A stretch of DNA of 64,000 nucleotides from Actinernus sp. WN-2022 (GCA_030867875.1 JAOWCC010000577.1:75387012-75451011), one strand, 5' to 3'. Counted from the first letter of the stretch, positions 12,638 through 21,723 are shown. The notes: generated by a model not told the origin, from the sequence alone. Numbers and translations are program-made.

Positions 12638-12793
12638 TGTTATGATTCTTCTTTATTCAATAATGATACGTGGATGTATATTGCACGAGTTACAGTGTAG
12701 AGGGAGCGAGGATTACATGTGATCATATTACTTATATACGTCAGATTGTGTAATCATATATCAGTCATGTGGCTGTAACGCAATATCATGACA
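12638..12793 (-). repeat. 5' LTR of the Gypsy-type element
   Basis: 156 bp, the partner of 8142-8298. It begins TGTCATGAT and ends ATCATAACA on the minus strand and should carry the promoter. It is followed at once by the primer-binding site. Confidence 0.85.
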
Positions 12794-14547
12794 TAGTTGG
12801 GAGCGTGTGAGGAGTAAAAGCAGGCTCCCACCAGCTATAATGAGCTGTTATCGCAGTTCGGCCATCTTGGATAAAACAATAGTTTTAGCCCCGGTAGCCC
12901 GCACTTGTTTGTTTTAGAATGAGTTTACCGGATGAAAACAAAGGTTTTTATTCTCCTGGCCGCCGTGCGATAAAAGCCCATACTCGGACTGGATGCTATA
13001 ATATTTATTTTCAGCAGTCTTGAAAGAAAGTACGGAATAGAAATGTCAGAATGTCATTTGCTCTTTAATGATTCGTCATTTGCTATTTAATGATTCGCGT
13101 AAGAACTCTAGGAAAAGACTGTGGACGATTTTGCTTGAATGTGTCTTAAGTGCTGTGTCACACTCCAGACGTGGATTTTTATTTCCTTCTTTTCCTTTAC
13201 TTCTCGCCATTCCTGTGATTGAATGCTTATTAAGATGCAAGTGTCTTGATCAGTGTTAGAACTAATCGGAGCAACCTTGCTGTGGCGTTTCATTGGACAT
13301 GCTCTGCCCCATCTTGTGGAAGTCACTAATATTCTTCAAAGTATATTCATCCAATGGTGAAAATGTATTTGGCCACATCATAGTTACTAGAATGGTTAGG
13401 AAACCCGGCAAACTTCAAAGGGGCGAACAAAGGCTCGGATTTATGTTGGAAGGGAGTAATGCAAAAGGTTGTGTACGGTCATAGTTCATTAGCGTCCCCT
13501 GGACGACTGAATCCACACGTTTCTATTAGATGATTGATTAACATTGGAATTTCTATTGTGTTTTGTGCAGGGTAATAGTTGAAAAAAGCGAACAAAGATA
13601 TACAACAAAGAAGGTCGCTGTGTTTCATAACCATTCCACTCTAGCTATTAACTATGGTCACATGAATGGGTCTTGAAACCCGATCAAACCATTGTTCGAA
13701 GCTTCGTCAGGTGGATGCATCTTGACATCTAATGAAACACCAGTTCCAAATACACTAGTGTTTGATCAGATTTCCAACGAGTTATTGGGATGGCCGGGAG
13801 ACATCGTGTCACTCACTCACTCACTCACTATGGTGTTAGCAAATCGTTATCAGAACGCTATTGATATGTGATATATATATATAGTGTTAATCGATGATTC
13901 AATTCTGACAAACTATGGAAATTGACAATTGATGGAAATTATTACAAATATTTACAAATACTTGACGGTGCGAAATCTCCAAATCTCATAGTTATTCTTC
14001 CTATTCCTGGATCAGATCTTACATTATAACTGTTCAGGGGTCTAAATTTTAGTTAAAGAAAATTGATAGGATGTTGGTTACACTGCTTAAATTGAGAGAA
14101 AAATAGTTTGCACAATTCGTGACATTTTGTAGCTAGTGTAGGGATTTCAGCTTTTAAGAGGGTATCATAGCTAAAAGAGAATATATAGTGGGAAATGCTC
14201 TTTTTGGATACTTTCAAGTTTAAGTGATTAATACTTTGGGTTGTCTATGCACTGAAATACTTCGGGATGTCTATGGATGGAGGATTGTAAGATAGGCCTA
14301 ATGATACTAAGGTATTACATACCGTACATACATACATGTACATACATAGTTTACATACATACACATGGTTATTGAAGATGCAAACTGTATATAACATTGT
14401 AGATACAGTGAGAGCAAGATCGGCAAAGTAAGAACGTACAGATAAACTAGAAAAGGCATCTTGAAAGTCTAGAGGTTAACCCAATTATAACACTAGAGAG
14501 GAACGATGCCCATCTTAAACGAGCAAGAACAAACTGGGGAAAGCATT
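12794..14547. other. Gene-free stretch with simple repeats
   Basis: No supportable gene. It contains a CACT-type microsatellite (13806-13828), a TATA run near 13870 and a CATA-rich microsatellite (14320-14365). The stretch AAAACAAAGGTTTTTATTCT near 12934 recurs inverted near 31487, so part of it is a dispersed repeat. Confidence 0.5.
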
Positions 14548-14552
14548 GTTTT
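14548..14552 (+). repeat. Target-site duplication, left copy (GTTTT)
   Basis: GTTTT directly precedes the first palindrome base at 14553. The same five bases directly follow the last palindrome base at 26932. Beyond them the flanks are unrelated. Confidence 0.65.
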
Positions 14553-14836
14553 AGTAGTATGTAAAGTGGGGGGTCTGGCGCACTTTCAACGTCGAAAACA
14601 ACGATTGTTGTACAAGAAAAGCAACAAATGACACAAGAAAGTCAAAAAGTGAATTCAATGCAAAAAAACAAAAACAACACGAAAAAACGAATGGCGCATT
14701 ATTCTGGATTAGAGCAAACGTAGGGACGCATTGAAAATATGACAATTGTCCGTTTTGGACCCAACTGTGCCAGGTGGGAACACCTGTTGAACAAATGAGA
14801 ACATATGTATATATCGGTAGGAATACATCTATCGAG
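14553..14836 (+). repeat. Outer terminal non-coding region of left arm
   Basis: 284 bp between the element end and the first gene. It holds a G-run (GTGGGGGGTCTGG), A-rich tracts, and a small palindrome CAGGTGGGAACACCTG at 14771-14786. A match to ACATATGTA-ATA, at 14803-14814, lies just upstream of the chosen start codon. The same motif precedes the 196-aa gene at 19875, so it may be a promoter element. The mirror copy is 26649-26932. If replication is protein-primed, the origin would be here. Confidence 0.55.
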
Positions 14837-15745
14837 ATGCCAGGAAAAAGCGAAATTCCACCCTCAGCCTACACGGAGATACGAACAGGCGGGCTAGGAT
14901 ACAGAGAAGCTAGAAGGAGATACAACATTGGACATAAACGATACAAAAAGATCCAGCAAGGAGAGGAGACTCCCTTAATTCCAATTCCTCCACCTCCATC
15001 TCCCTTAATTCCAATTCCTCCACCTCCACCTCCTCTACCTCTTGCCATGCAAGACCCAAGTGGTGAGTTTCTAGACATTCTCAAAGAGCTACTACGAGAC
15101 CGTCCAGACCTATTTCTATCCCACAAAGAATACAAGATCTTGGTAGGGGCAAAATATGCAAAACGGTACTACACATTCGTCCATCTACGGGACTTTCCTA
15201 GACAGCTTCGCGAGATCTGTAGGATGCAGTACCACTATTTCCTAATCAACGGATACATAAAAGACATCGTGGATATGCGAGTCCACAAAGTTGGCAGGTC
15301 CGGCTTCGTATCCTTCGACCGGCTTCTACTACCAGAAAACTACGAACGGTTTCTACAACCAGGATTCTACGAGCAACAGCCTGCAAACTCGATGGAACCG
15401 GAGGGCGGCACACAAGCAGCGGCAGCCGAGCCCCTCGACACTACGTGCCGCTGTGGATCCGAAGACCATAGAACCCACAGCGAAACGTGCATACTAGAAA
15501 GGCAAGATCACGACGAAGAAGCCAAAGAGGAGGCGCAACCCACGTACGATATCGAAATCCCAAAGCCGCAAGAGTGCCTGGTACAGTTACCAAAGGAGAT
15601 TCTATCCAACAAAGCAGTGTGTAACATCGAATGCAATGACAACATGTCTTTCTACTGGTGTATTCGAGTATTCATGAAATTGCAAGCACTCCAGGAGGCA
15701 TGCCGATGTGACCGAGGAGAGGATTGTCTCTGGCAACGAATGTAG
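14837..15745 (+). CDS. HTH-like protein with C-terminal segment related to the PolB N-terminus (left arm)
   Basis: I chose the ATG at 14837 (302 aa). The frame is open from 14774, but that start is GTG, and the protein starting MPGKSE lines up with the N-terminus of the 196-aa protein at 19898. Residues 10-40 (TEIRTGGLGYREARRRYNIG) look like a small helix-turn-helix of the Pipsqueak/resolvase kind shared by the two proteins. A proline-rich linker with PIPPPP repeats follows. Near the C-terminus, LPKEILSNKAVCNI plus a Trp-Cys pair matches the PolB segment LPKEIADKKAVINI. I infer a DNA-binding accessory factor that may interact with the element ends or the polymerase. No named family is recognised. 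Confidence 0.75.
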   Translation: MPGKSEIPPSAYTEIRTGGLGYREARRRYNIGHKRYKKIQQGEETPLIPIPPPPSPLIPIPPPPPPLPLAMQDPSGEFLDILKELLRDRPDLFLSHKEYKILVGAKYAKRYYTFVHLRDFPRQLREICRMQYHYFLINGYIKDIVDMRVHKVGRSGFVSFDRLLLPENYERFLQPGFYEQQPANSMEPEGGTQAAAAEPLDTTCRCGSEDHRTHSETCILERQDHDEEAKEEAQPTYDIEIPKPQECLVQLPKEILSNKAVCNIECNDNMSFYWCIRVFMKLQALQEACRCDRGEDCLWQRM

Positions 15746-15810
15746 ACCAACAGGCGAAGCATAGCAATGCCAAACGTCAACCACGAACGAATACATTATA
15801 GTATTTCCTT

Positions 15811-15867
15811 TGTTAGATGTTGGACCCTTGCTTTTCACTCAACATGATAGTCCCTGTTAAACATATA
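15811..15867 (+). promoter_or_regulatory. Repeated intergenic cassette, copy 1 (left arm)
   Basis: TTAGATGTTGGACCCTTGC through TGTTAAACATATA, 57 bp. It recurs at 16188-16243 with two differences. Each copy sits about 30-45 bp upstream of the next start codon and is followed by an A/T-rich TATATA box. It probably combines the 3' end signal of one gene and the promoter of the next. Confidence 0.6.
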
Positions 15868-15896
15868 GATTTACTAAGATATATAAACCATATTAG

Positions 15897-16193
15897 ATGG
15901 AATGTGAAAAGTGTGGAAGAGTATTTAAGAGGAGTCAGCACCTGAAACATCACCTAGAAGATCGCAAGACCCCATGCGTTAAAACTCCAAAGCAATACAT
16001 TTGTGAAAAGTGTGGAAGAGTATTTCAGTGGAGTGGACGTCTGAAACATCACCTAGAAGATCGTAAGACCCCCTGCGTTAAGACTCCAAAGCAATACATT
16101 TGTGAGAATTGCGGAAGAGAGCTAAGCTGTTGCGCCAATTTATGGAGACATAAGAAGAAGAACTGTCCCAACACAAATTTCATTATCTGTTAG
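15897..16193 (+). CDS. Three-finger C2HC zinc-finger protein (left arm)
   Basis: 98 aa made of near-identical tandem units. Units 1 and 2 read CEKCGRVF, then LKHHLEDRKTPC, giving Cys-x2-Cys ... His ... Cys spacing. Unit 3 is diverged (CENCGRELSCCANLWRHKKK then Cys). The linker VKTPKQYIC joins the units. C2HC fingers ending in a basic residue plus Pro-Cys are common in large DNA viruses and Polinton-type elements, where they bind nucleic acid. Start ATG at 15897 follows ATATATAAACC by about 10 bases. Flanking repeated cassettes before and after (15811 and 16188) suggest this gene and its promoter were duplicated or inserted as a module. Confidence 0.8.
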   Translation: MECEKCGRVFKRSQHLKHHLEDRKTPCVKTPKQYICEKCGRVFQWSGRLKHHLEDRKTPCVKTPKQYICENCGRELSCCANLWRHKKKNCPNTNFIIC

Positions 16194-16243
16194 ATGCTGG
16201 ACCTTGCTTTTCACTCAACATGATAGTCCCTGTTAAACATATA
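16188..16243 (+). promoter_or_regulatory. Repeated intergenic cassette, copy 2 (left arm)
   Basis: 56 bp, nearly identical to 15811-15867. It overlaps the stop codon of the zinc-finger gene (TGT TAG) and lies 45 bp before the polymerase start. TTAATATATAG at 16250-16260 may serve as the TATA box. Confidence 0.6.
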
Positions 16244-16287
16244 ACTACATTAATATATAGTACCACCTTAGGACTTCATTTGTGAGA

Positions 16288-19200
16288 ATGGCTGAACATG
16301 TACTAACGTTTATCCAAGTGCCCAGCATTAAGGGTTATTTACATGGATGGAAGATGGACGTTCCCGACGGTAATCCTCTAGAAGCAGACCCAGCTGCTTT
16401 CCTTGCTGGTGTGCGAAAGCAGACTACCGAAAAGATCAATGAAGAGCTACAAAACTTAAATAACATCAAGGTTCAGCTAGCTTTGAATATAACTCTCCGT
16501 CTCGACAAACCTGAGGGTTCGGTATACGATACAAGCACATTTAGGAGTTCGCAAGCAGTTCTGACCGACAGTTCTTATACCCGTGGAGTAATAGTAGAAG
16601 CGCATGCTCAGATCTATAACTACATCGAGAAATGGATCAGTCGAGGATCAAACTGGATCATAGATAAAGTCAACATTCTATGGGTGAACATCGCTCGATA
16701 TCAACCACTACAAGGAGGTTCGTATTTGCCACTACCTAAAGAAATCGCGGATAAGAAAGCCGTGATCAATATAAAGAACTATGATGACCATTGCGCATTT
16801 TGGGTGATAACGGCAACGCTGCATCCAGTTGCAAAAGACCCTCAGAGAATATCAAAGTATCGAAAAGAAGATTGGCCGAAACGCGAAGGGGTAGACTCAC
16901 CAACACCAATTTCGCAAATACCACGCTTGGAGAAGCAAAATGAAATCTCAATCAACGTGTATGGTTGGGATCCAAAGGAAAAGTGTTTGATTGTACACCA
17001 CATATCGAAGGAGACCTTCTCAAAACGCATCAACATGCTGCTTATAGAGTGCCCAGATAGCGGTATACAACACTACTGCCAGATCAAGGATTTCAACCGC
17101 CTACTATTCGATCAGACAAAACATAAATGTAGGAAGCACTTCTGCGAACGATGCCTACATGGATATACTACCAAAGACCTCCTTGTGAAGCACATCCCAG
17201 AATGTAATGGAGTCAACGATCGAGCCATTCGAATCGAGATGCCCACCAATGAGAACAACAAAGTCTCATTTCAGAACGTCCACAGACAGCTCAAAGTTCC
17301 CTACGTTATCTATGCAGACCTTGAGGCTTTGACTACAAAGATCGAAGGACCTGCCCAAGACCCTGGAAAGAGCAATACGCTGAAAACGGAAGAACACATT
17401 CCCTGTGGATTTTCCTACATCGTCGTACGTTCTGACGGTCATAGCGAACCACCAGTACTATATCGAGGTACGGATACAATCGAGCGCTTTCTACTATGTG
17501 TACAAAGTGAAGAAAGAAAGATCAAAGCCCAAAAAGCCGAACCGCTATGTATGTCGTGGGAAAACGAGAGGTATTTCAATCAAGCAAGGATTTGTCATAT
17601 TTGTCAGAAGCCACTAGTTGGTGGTGATAGAGTAAGAGATCATTGCCACATCACCGGGGAGTTTCGAGGTGCAGCACATAAAGTATGTAATCTCAAATTA
17701 CGTATCTCACCTATCATCCCAGTCGTGTTCCACAATCTACGTGGTTATGATTCTCACCTACTGATGCAATCTATTTCCAAGACAGAGGGTGATATCTCTT
17801 GCATTCCAAATAATATGGAGAAATACATTTCATTCTCACTTGGCAACCTACGGTTCATCGATAGCTTGCAATTTCTACCATCCTCTCTTGACAAGCTGGT
17901 AGAGAGTTCTACCCCAGACACCTTTCAACAAACTATGAAGTATACACCCGACCCAGAGAGAAACAAGTTGCTACTACGCAAAGGCGTTTATCCATATGAG
18001 TACATGGACTCTTGGGAAAGATTCACTGAGACTTCCCTTCCACCAAAAGAATCGTTCTATAGTAAGCTAAGCCTAGAGGACATATCTGACGAAGATTATG
18101 AACATGCACTAGAAGTTTGGAACGTATTTGATTGTGAGACATTAGGTGACTACCATGATCTTTATCTTCAAACTGACGTGCTTCTTCTGGCAGATGTCTT
18201 TGAGACCTTTCGGGCAACATGTATGCAAAACTACGGATTAGATCCTGCACACTACTACACCAGCCCTGGTCTCTCTTGGGATGCATTGTTAAGGAAGACC
18301 GGAGTGGAGCTTGAACTATTAACCGACTACGACATGCATCTATTCATTGAGAAAGGTTTACGTGGCGGTATATCCATGGTGTCTCAACGCAATGCCAAGG
18401 CAAACAATCCAAACATACCCGACTTCGACCCTGATAAGCCAAGTAGCTATATACTCTATCTTGATGCCAACAACCTATATGGATGGGCCATGAGTCAATA
18501 TCTGCCAACTGGGGGATTCGAGTGGTGTATGCCAACGAAAGAAGAAATCACCAATCTTGTAACTGATTCTGATGTAGGTTACATCCTAGAAGTTGACCTT
18601 GAATATCCTCGAGAACTTCATGACACGCACAACAGCTATCCATTAGCTCCTGAAAGAATGCAAGTGAATAAAGCTTGGTTCTCAGAGTATCAGACAAATC
18701 TATTTGAGGAGCTATACAAAGGAAACGGATCCTTGAAAACGGAAAAGCTTGTACCTAACTTATACAATAAAGAGCGATACGTGCTCCACTACCGCAATCT
18801 ACAGCTATATATATCTCTTGGCATGCGTTTGAAAAAGATCCATAGAGCAATACGATTCGATCAATCACCATGGATGGAACCATACATACAAATGAATACA
18901 GAATTACGAAAACAAGCGAAGAGCCCCTTCGAGCAGGAACTCTACAAATTGATGAACAATAGTGTGTTTGGTAAGACAATGGAGAATCTACGAAAGCGTG
19001 TAGATGTCAAACTAATTCGCTCCTCAGAAGGAATCAGACTACAACGTCTCTTGAATAAACCTAGTTATGCTCGCTCTACAATCTTTGACGATGATCTAGC
19101 CGCCGTACACAATTACAAAAGTAAGTTATATCTGAACCGCCCAGTATACGTTGGAATGTCGATTCTAGATCTCTCAAAACATCTAATGTATGACTTCTAC

Positions 19201-19761
19201 TACAACGAGCTCAATCGGCAGTACGGACAACGTTGTAATCTACTCTACACAGATACCGACAGTCTTTTACTACACATCGAGACTGAAGACATCTATACAG
19301 ACATGAAAGCCAATGGACGTTTCTACGATACAAGCAACTACAACGAAGACCATCCATCATACGACGCATCCAACAAGAAAGTACTTGGCAAAATGAAAGA
19401 TGAATGTGGAGGTATTCCCATCGTTGAATACGTTGGACTACGATCAAAGCTCTACTCGATCTTGAAAGTAGGTGGCGAAGAGATTAGGAAAGCCAAAGGT
19501 ACGAAGAAGGCAGTTGTGAAACATCGCATTCGTCATGAGCAATACAAAGAGTGCTTGCTAGACAAGAAAGTATTCCGCCATGACATGGATATGCTTCGAA
19601 GTGAAGGTCATAGAATGTATGGCATGCATATGAATAAAGTATCTCTCTCACCATTCGACTCCAAGCGATGGATTGCAGAAAACGGAATCGATACATTAGC
19701 CTATGGGCATAAAGACATAATTCCAGACATGGATGATTTCATAGATGAGTTACTATCTTAG
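16288..19761 (+). CDS. DNA polymerase B, protein-primed type, with endonuclease-VII-like zinc insert (left arm)
   Basis: 1157 aa from the ATG at 16288; the six upstream bases in frame begin with GTG. It copies the element DNA and proofreads. Seen in order: an N-terminal region with LPKEIADKKAVINI; a Cys/His cluster at about 280-306; exonuclease motif I (YADLEAL, 344-346); a CHIC...DHCHITGEFRG...CN block (about 436-468) like recombination endonuclease VII; exo II HNLRGYD (482-488); exo III YHDLYLQTD (about 622-630); polymerase motif A LDANNLYGWAM (726); motif B KLMNNSVFGK (about 887); motif C YTDTDS (987-992); and KLY (about 1054). DANNLYG and YTDTDS are typical of protein-primed eukaryotic virus, Polinton and linear-plasmid PolBs. 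All catalytic motifs are intact, with no stop or frameshift. The right arm carries an identical copy. Confidence 0.95.
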   Translation: MAEHVLTFIQVPSIKGYLHGWKMDVPDGNPLEADPAAFLAGVRKQTTEKINEELQNLNNIKVQLALNITLRLDKPEGSVYDTSTFRSSQAVLTDSSYTRGVIVEAHAQIYNYIEKWISRGSNWIIDKVNILWVNIARYQPLQGGSYLPLPKEIADKKAVINIKNYDDHCAFWVITATLHPVAKDPQRISKYRKEDWPKREGVDSPTPISQIPRLEKQNEISINVYGWDPKEKCLIVHHISKETFSKRINMLLIECPDSGIQHYCQIKDFNRLLFDQTKHKCRKHFCERCLHGYTTKDLLVKHIPECNGVNDRAIRIEMPTNENNKVSFQNVHRQLKVPYVIYADLEALTTKIEGPAQDPGKSNTLKTEEHIPCGFSYIVVRSDGHSEPPVLYRGTDTIERFLLCVQSEERKIKAQKAEPLCMSWENERYFNQARICHICQKPLVGGDRVRDHCHITGEFRGAAHKVCNLKLRISPIIPVVFHNLRGYDSHLLMQSISKTEGDISCIPNNMEKYISFSLGNLRFIDSLQFLPSSLDKLVESSTPDTFQQTMKYTPDPERNKLLLRKGVYPYEYMDSWERFTETSLPPKESFYSKLSLEDISDEDYEHALEVWNVFDCETLGDYHDLYLQTDVLLLADVFETFRATCMQNYGLDPAHYYTSPGLSWDALLRKTGVELELLTDYDMHLFIEKGLRGGISMVSQRNAKANNPNIPDFDPDKPSSYILYLDANNLYGWAMSQYLPTGGFEWCMPTKEEITNLVTDSDVGYILEVDLEYPRELHDTHNSYPLAPERMQVNKAWFSEYQTNLFEELYKGNGSLKTEKLVPNLYNKERYVLHYRNLQLYISLGMRLKKIHRAIRFDQSPWMEPYIQMNTELRKQAKSPFEQELYKLMNNSVFGKTMENLRKRVDVKLIRSSEGIRLQRLLNKPSYARSTIFDDDLAAVHNYKSKLYLNRPVYVGMSILDLSKHLMYDFYYNELNRQYGQRCNLLYTDTDSLLLHIETEDIYTDMKANGRFYDTSNYNEDHPSYDASNKKVLGKMKDECGGIPIVEYVGLRSKLYSILKVGGEEIRKAKGTKKAVVKHRIRHEQYKECLLDKKVFRHDMDMLRSEGHRMYGMHMNKVSLSPFDSKRWIAENGIDTLAYGHKDIIPDMDDFIDELLS

Positions 19762-19897
19762 AATCCTCACCGCCATAGCCATGGCTTTCTTCCAGGCCCG
19801 TATCGGATAGAACATTGGTCACCTTCCCCAAGAACCACAGACATCATCCCTAGGTACGTGTTGAAGAGACAGATACATATGTAAATACAACGATACG

Positions 19898-20488
19898 ATG
19901 CCACACAAAGCAGTTCTTTCGCCAGACCAGATCCAAAGTATTGCTTCGGGAGAGATCGGTATTCGAGAGGCAAAGCGACTCTATGGCATAGGACAAGGTA
20001 GAGCCTACAGAATCCAGAAAGGTTTGGAAACGCCTCCCACTTCTCCGACTATGCAACCCGAGACCGAAATCCAAAAGCCAACGCAGGATATAACAATCCT
20101 AGATCGTATACTGGAGCTAGAAGAAAAAGTGCAAATCCTAGAGGAGAGCCAACAATCCCCTATCCTAGAGTTGGATGAAACCGAGCCAATGCAGGATGTA
20201 GACCAACAAATACTGGAGTACATACAAAAACTGGAGACAGATCTAGACGCTGCAACCCTGCGAGCCGATATGGCAGAATCGAAAATCAAAGGAGTAGTAT
20301 GGCTATTTGTGCTTCTCGACATCCTTGCTATATCATCCTTTGCATTCTTAACGTATCGAATGGAAGAAAAGAGTAGACACGTTGGTTCCACCAAATTGGA
20401 AGAAGAAAAGAGTAGCCACATTGGCCCCACCAAATTGAAAGAAAAAAGTAGACCAACCCCACATAGATCACCACTCAACATGGAATAG
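19898..20488 (+). CDS. HTH / coiled-coil / membrane-anchor protein (left arm)
   Basis: 196 aa. Residues 1-45 (LSPDQIQSIASGEIGIREAK, then RLYGIG) repeat the helix-turn-helix-like start of the 302-aa protein. Residues about 60-125 are Glu/Gln/Leu-rich and heptad-like (coiled coil). Residues about 129-148 (VVWLFVLLDILAISSFAFLT) form one hydrophobic segment able to span a membrane. The tail holds two imperfect repeats of SSHIGPTKLKEKS type and is basic. I infer a DNA-binding protein that oligomerises and may tether the replicating DNA to a membrane. A terminal protein for primed replication is an alternative that cannot be judged by sight. Start ATG at 19898 follows ACATATGTAAATA by 12 bases. Confidence 0.75.
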   Translation: MPHKAVLSPDQIQSIASGEIGIREAKRLYGIGQGRAYRIQKGLETPPTSPTMQPETEIQKPTQDITILDRILELEEKVQILEESQQSPILELDETEPMQDVDQQILEYIQKLETDLDAATLRADMAESKIKGVVWLFVLLDILAISSFAFLTYRMEEKSRHVGSTKLEEEKSSHIGPTKLKEKSRPTPHRSPLNME

Positions 20489-20639
20489 AAATTGTCGATG
20501 TAGACAACCACAAACAAAGTGCAAATGAACACGACATACAGACATAGACGTAGACGACCACAAGCAAAAATAGAAAACAAGTAGCATCGCAAAAAGAAAA
20601 AAAAGAAAGAAGACAAAAAAATATAGAAAACAAGTAGCA
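20489..20639. repeat. Sub-apical purine-rich region with direct repeats (left arm)
   Basis: A-rich region after the last gene. TAGAAAACAAGTAGCAT occurs twice, at 20570-20586 and about 20624-20640, and a related GTAGACNACCACAA pair lies at about 20500 and 20550. These are iteron-like repeats next to the symmetry centre, mirrored in the right arm (20846-20996). Confidence 0.55.
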
Positions 20640-20845
20640 TTGCCTAGTATCTAGCTTACTAGTAGCTTACTAGTAGCTTACTAGTAAGCTTACTAGTATC
20701 GTATCGTATCGTATTGTATTGTATCGTACTGTATCGTATCCAAAAATACGATACAGTACGATACAATACAATACGATACGATACGATACTAGTAAGCTTA
20801 CTAGTAAGCTACTAGTAAGCTACTAGTAAGCTAGATACTAGGCAA
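20640..20845. repeat. Palindrome apex: nested short repeats around a 6-nt loop
   Basis: The symmetry centre lies between 20742 and 20743. The stem ends CGTAT (20735-20739) and ATACG (20746-20750) enclose the unpaired CCAAAA. Outward come about nine TATCG/TATTG pentamers and then four 11-12 bp units TAGCTTACTAG (the last is TAAGCTTACTAG, itself palindromic). This arrangement is what a fused pair of hairpin telomeres (concatemer junction) looks like in linear replicons with covalently closed ends. Confidence 0.75.
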
Positions 20846-20996
20846 TGCTACTTGTTTTCTATATTTTTTTGTCTTCTTTCTTTTTTTTCTTTTTGCGATG
20901 CTACTTGTTTTCTATTTTTGCTTGTGGTCGTCTACGTCTATGTCTGTATGTCGTGTTCATTTGCACTTTGTTTGTGGTTGTCTACATCGACAATTT

Positions 20997-21587
20997 CTAT
21001 TCCATGTTGAGTGGTGATCTATGTGGGGTTGGTCTACTTTTTTCTTTCAATTTGGTGGGGCCAATGTGGCTACTCTTTTCTTCTTCCAATTTGGTGGAAC
21101 CAACGTGTCTACTCTTTTCTTCCATTCGATACGTTAAGAATGCAAAGGATGATATAGCAAGGATGTCGAGAAGCACAAATAGCCATACTACTCCTTTGAT
21201 TTTCGATTCTGCCATATCGGCTCGCAGGGTTGCAGCGTCTAGATCTGTCTCCAGTTTTTGTATGTACTCCAGTATTTGTTGGTCTACATCCTGCATTGGC
21301 TCGGTTTCATCCAACTCTAGGATAGGGGATTGTTGGCTCTCCTCTAGGATTTGCACTTTTTCTTCTAGCTCCAGTATACGATCTAGGATTGTTATATCCT
21401 GCGTTGGCTTTTGGATTTCGGTCTCGGGTTGCATAGTCGGAGAAGTGGGAGGCGTTTCCAAACCTTTCTGGATTCTGTAGGCTCTACCTTGTCCTATGCC
21501 ATAGAGTCGCTTTGCCTCTCGAATACCGATCTCTCCCGAAGCAATACTTTGGATCTGGTCTGGCGAAAGAACTGCTTTGTGTGGCAT
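20997..21587 (-). CDS. HTH / coiled-coil / membrane-anchor protein (right arm)
   Basis: Mirror copy of 19898-20488, with an identical 196-aa product: HTH-like N-terminus, acidic coiled coil, one membrane segment, basic tail. Start ATG at 21587 on the minus strand. The two copies are convergent, ending 508 bp apart on either side of the apex. Confidence 0.75.
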   Translation of the reverse strand: MPHKAVLSPDQIQSIASGEIGIREAKRLYGIGQGRAYRIQKGLETPPTSPTMQPETEIQKPTQDITILDRILELEEKVQILEESQQSPILELDETEPMQDVDQQILEYIQKLETDLDAATLRADMAESKIKGVVWLFVLLDILAISSFAFLTYRMEEKSRHVGSTKLEEEKSSHIGPTKLKEKSRPTPHRSPLNME

Positions 21588-21723
21588 CGTATCGTTGTAT
21601 TTACATATGTATCTGTCTCTTCAACACGTACCTAGGGATGATGTCTGTGGTTCTTGGGGAAGGTGACCAATGTTCTATCCGATACGGGCCTGGAAGAAAG
21701 CCATGGCTATGGCGGTGAGGATT

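Larger units (their letters stand above)
8142..12793 (-). mobile_element. Ty3/Gypsy-type LTR retrotransposon, decayed
   Basis: Read on the minus strand, the order is 5' LTR (12638-12793), primer-binding site, gag, protease, reverse transcriptase, RNase H, integrase, polypurine tract, 3' LTR (8142-8298). RT before integrase is the Gypsy order. AGTT occurs outside both ends (8138-8141 and 12795-12798), consistent with a 4-5 bp target duplication. The reading frame is interrupted in gag (near 11930), after the protease (near 11330), before RT (near 11120) and inside integrase (near 9345), so this copy is not autonomous. The LTRs are unusually short (about 157 bp) and differ at several positions, so the insertion is not recent. 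Confidence 0.9.

Noticed and set aside
13806..14365. CRISPR-like array
   Set aside because: These are simple CACT and CATA microsatellites with no spacers.
16288..19761. The polymerase as part of a mitochondrial linear plasmid or mtDNA
   Set aside because: It reads with the standard code in a nuclear context between nuclear repeats, with an apparent target duplication.
20005..21635. Open frames antisense to the 196-aa gene in both arms (211-aa, Ser/Phe-rich)
   Set aside because: They are complementary shadows of the coiled-coil gene, with low-complexity composition and no domain.
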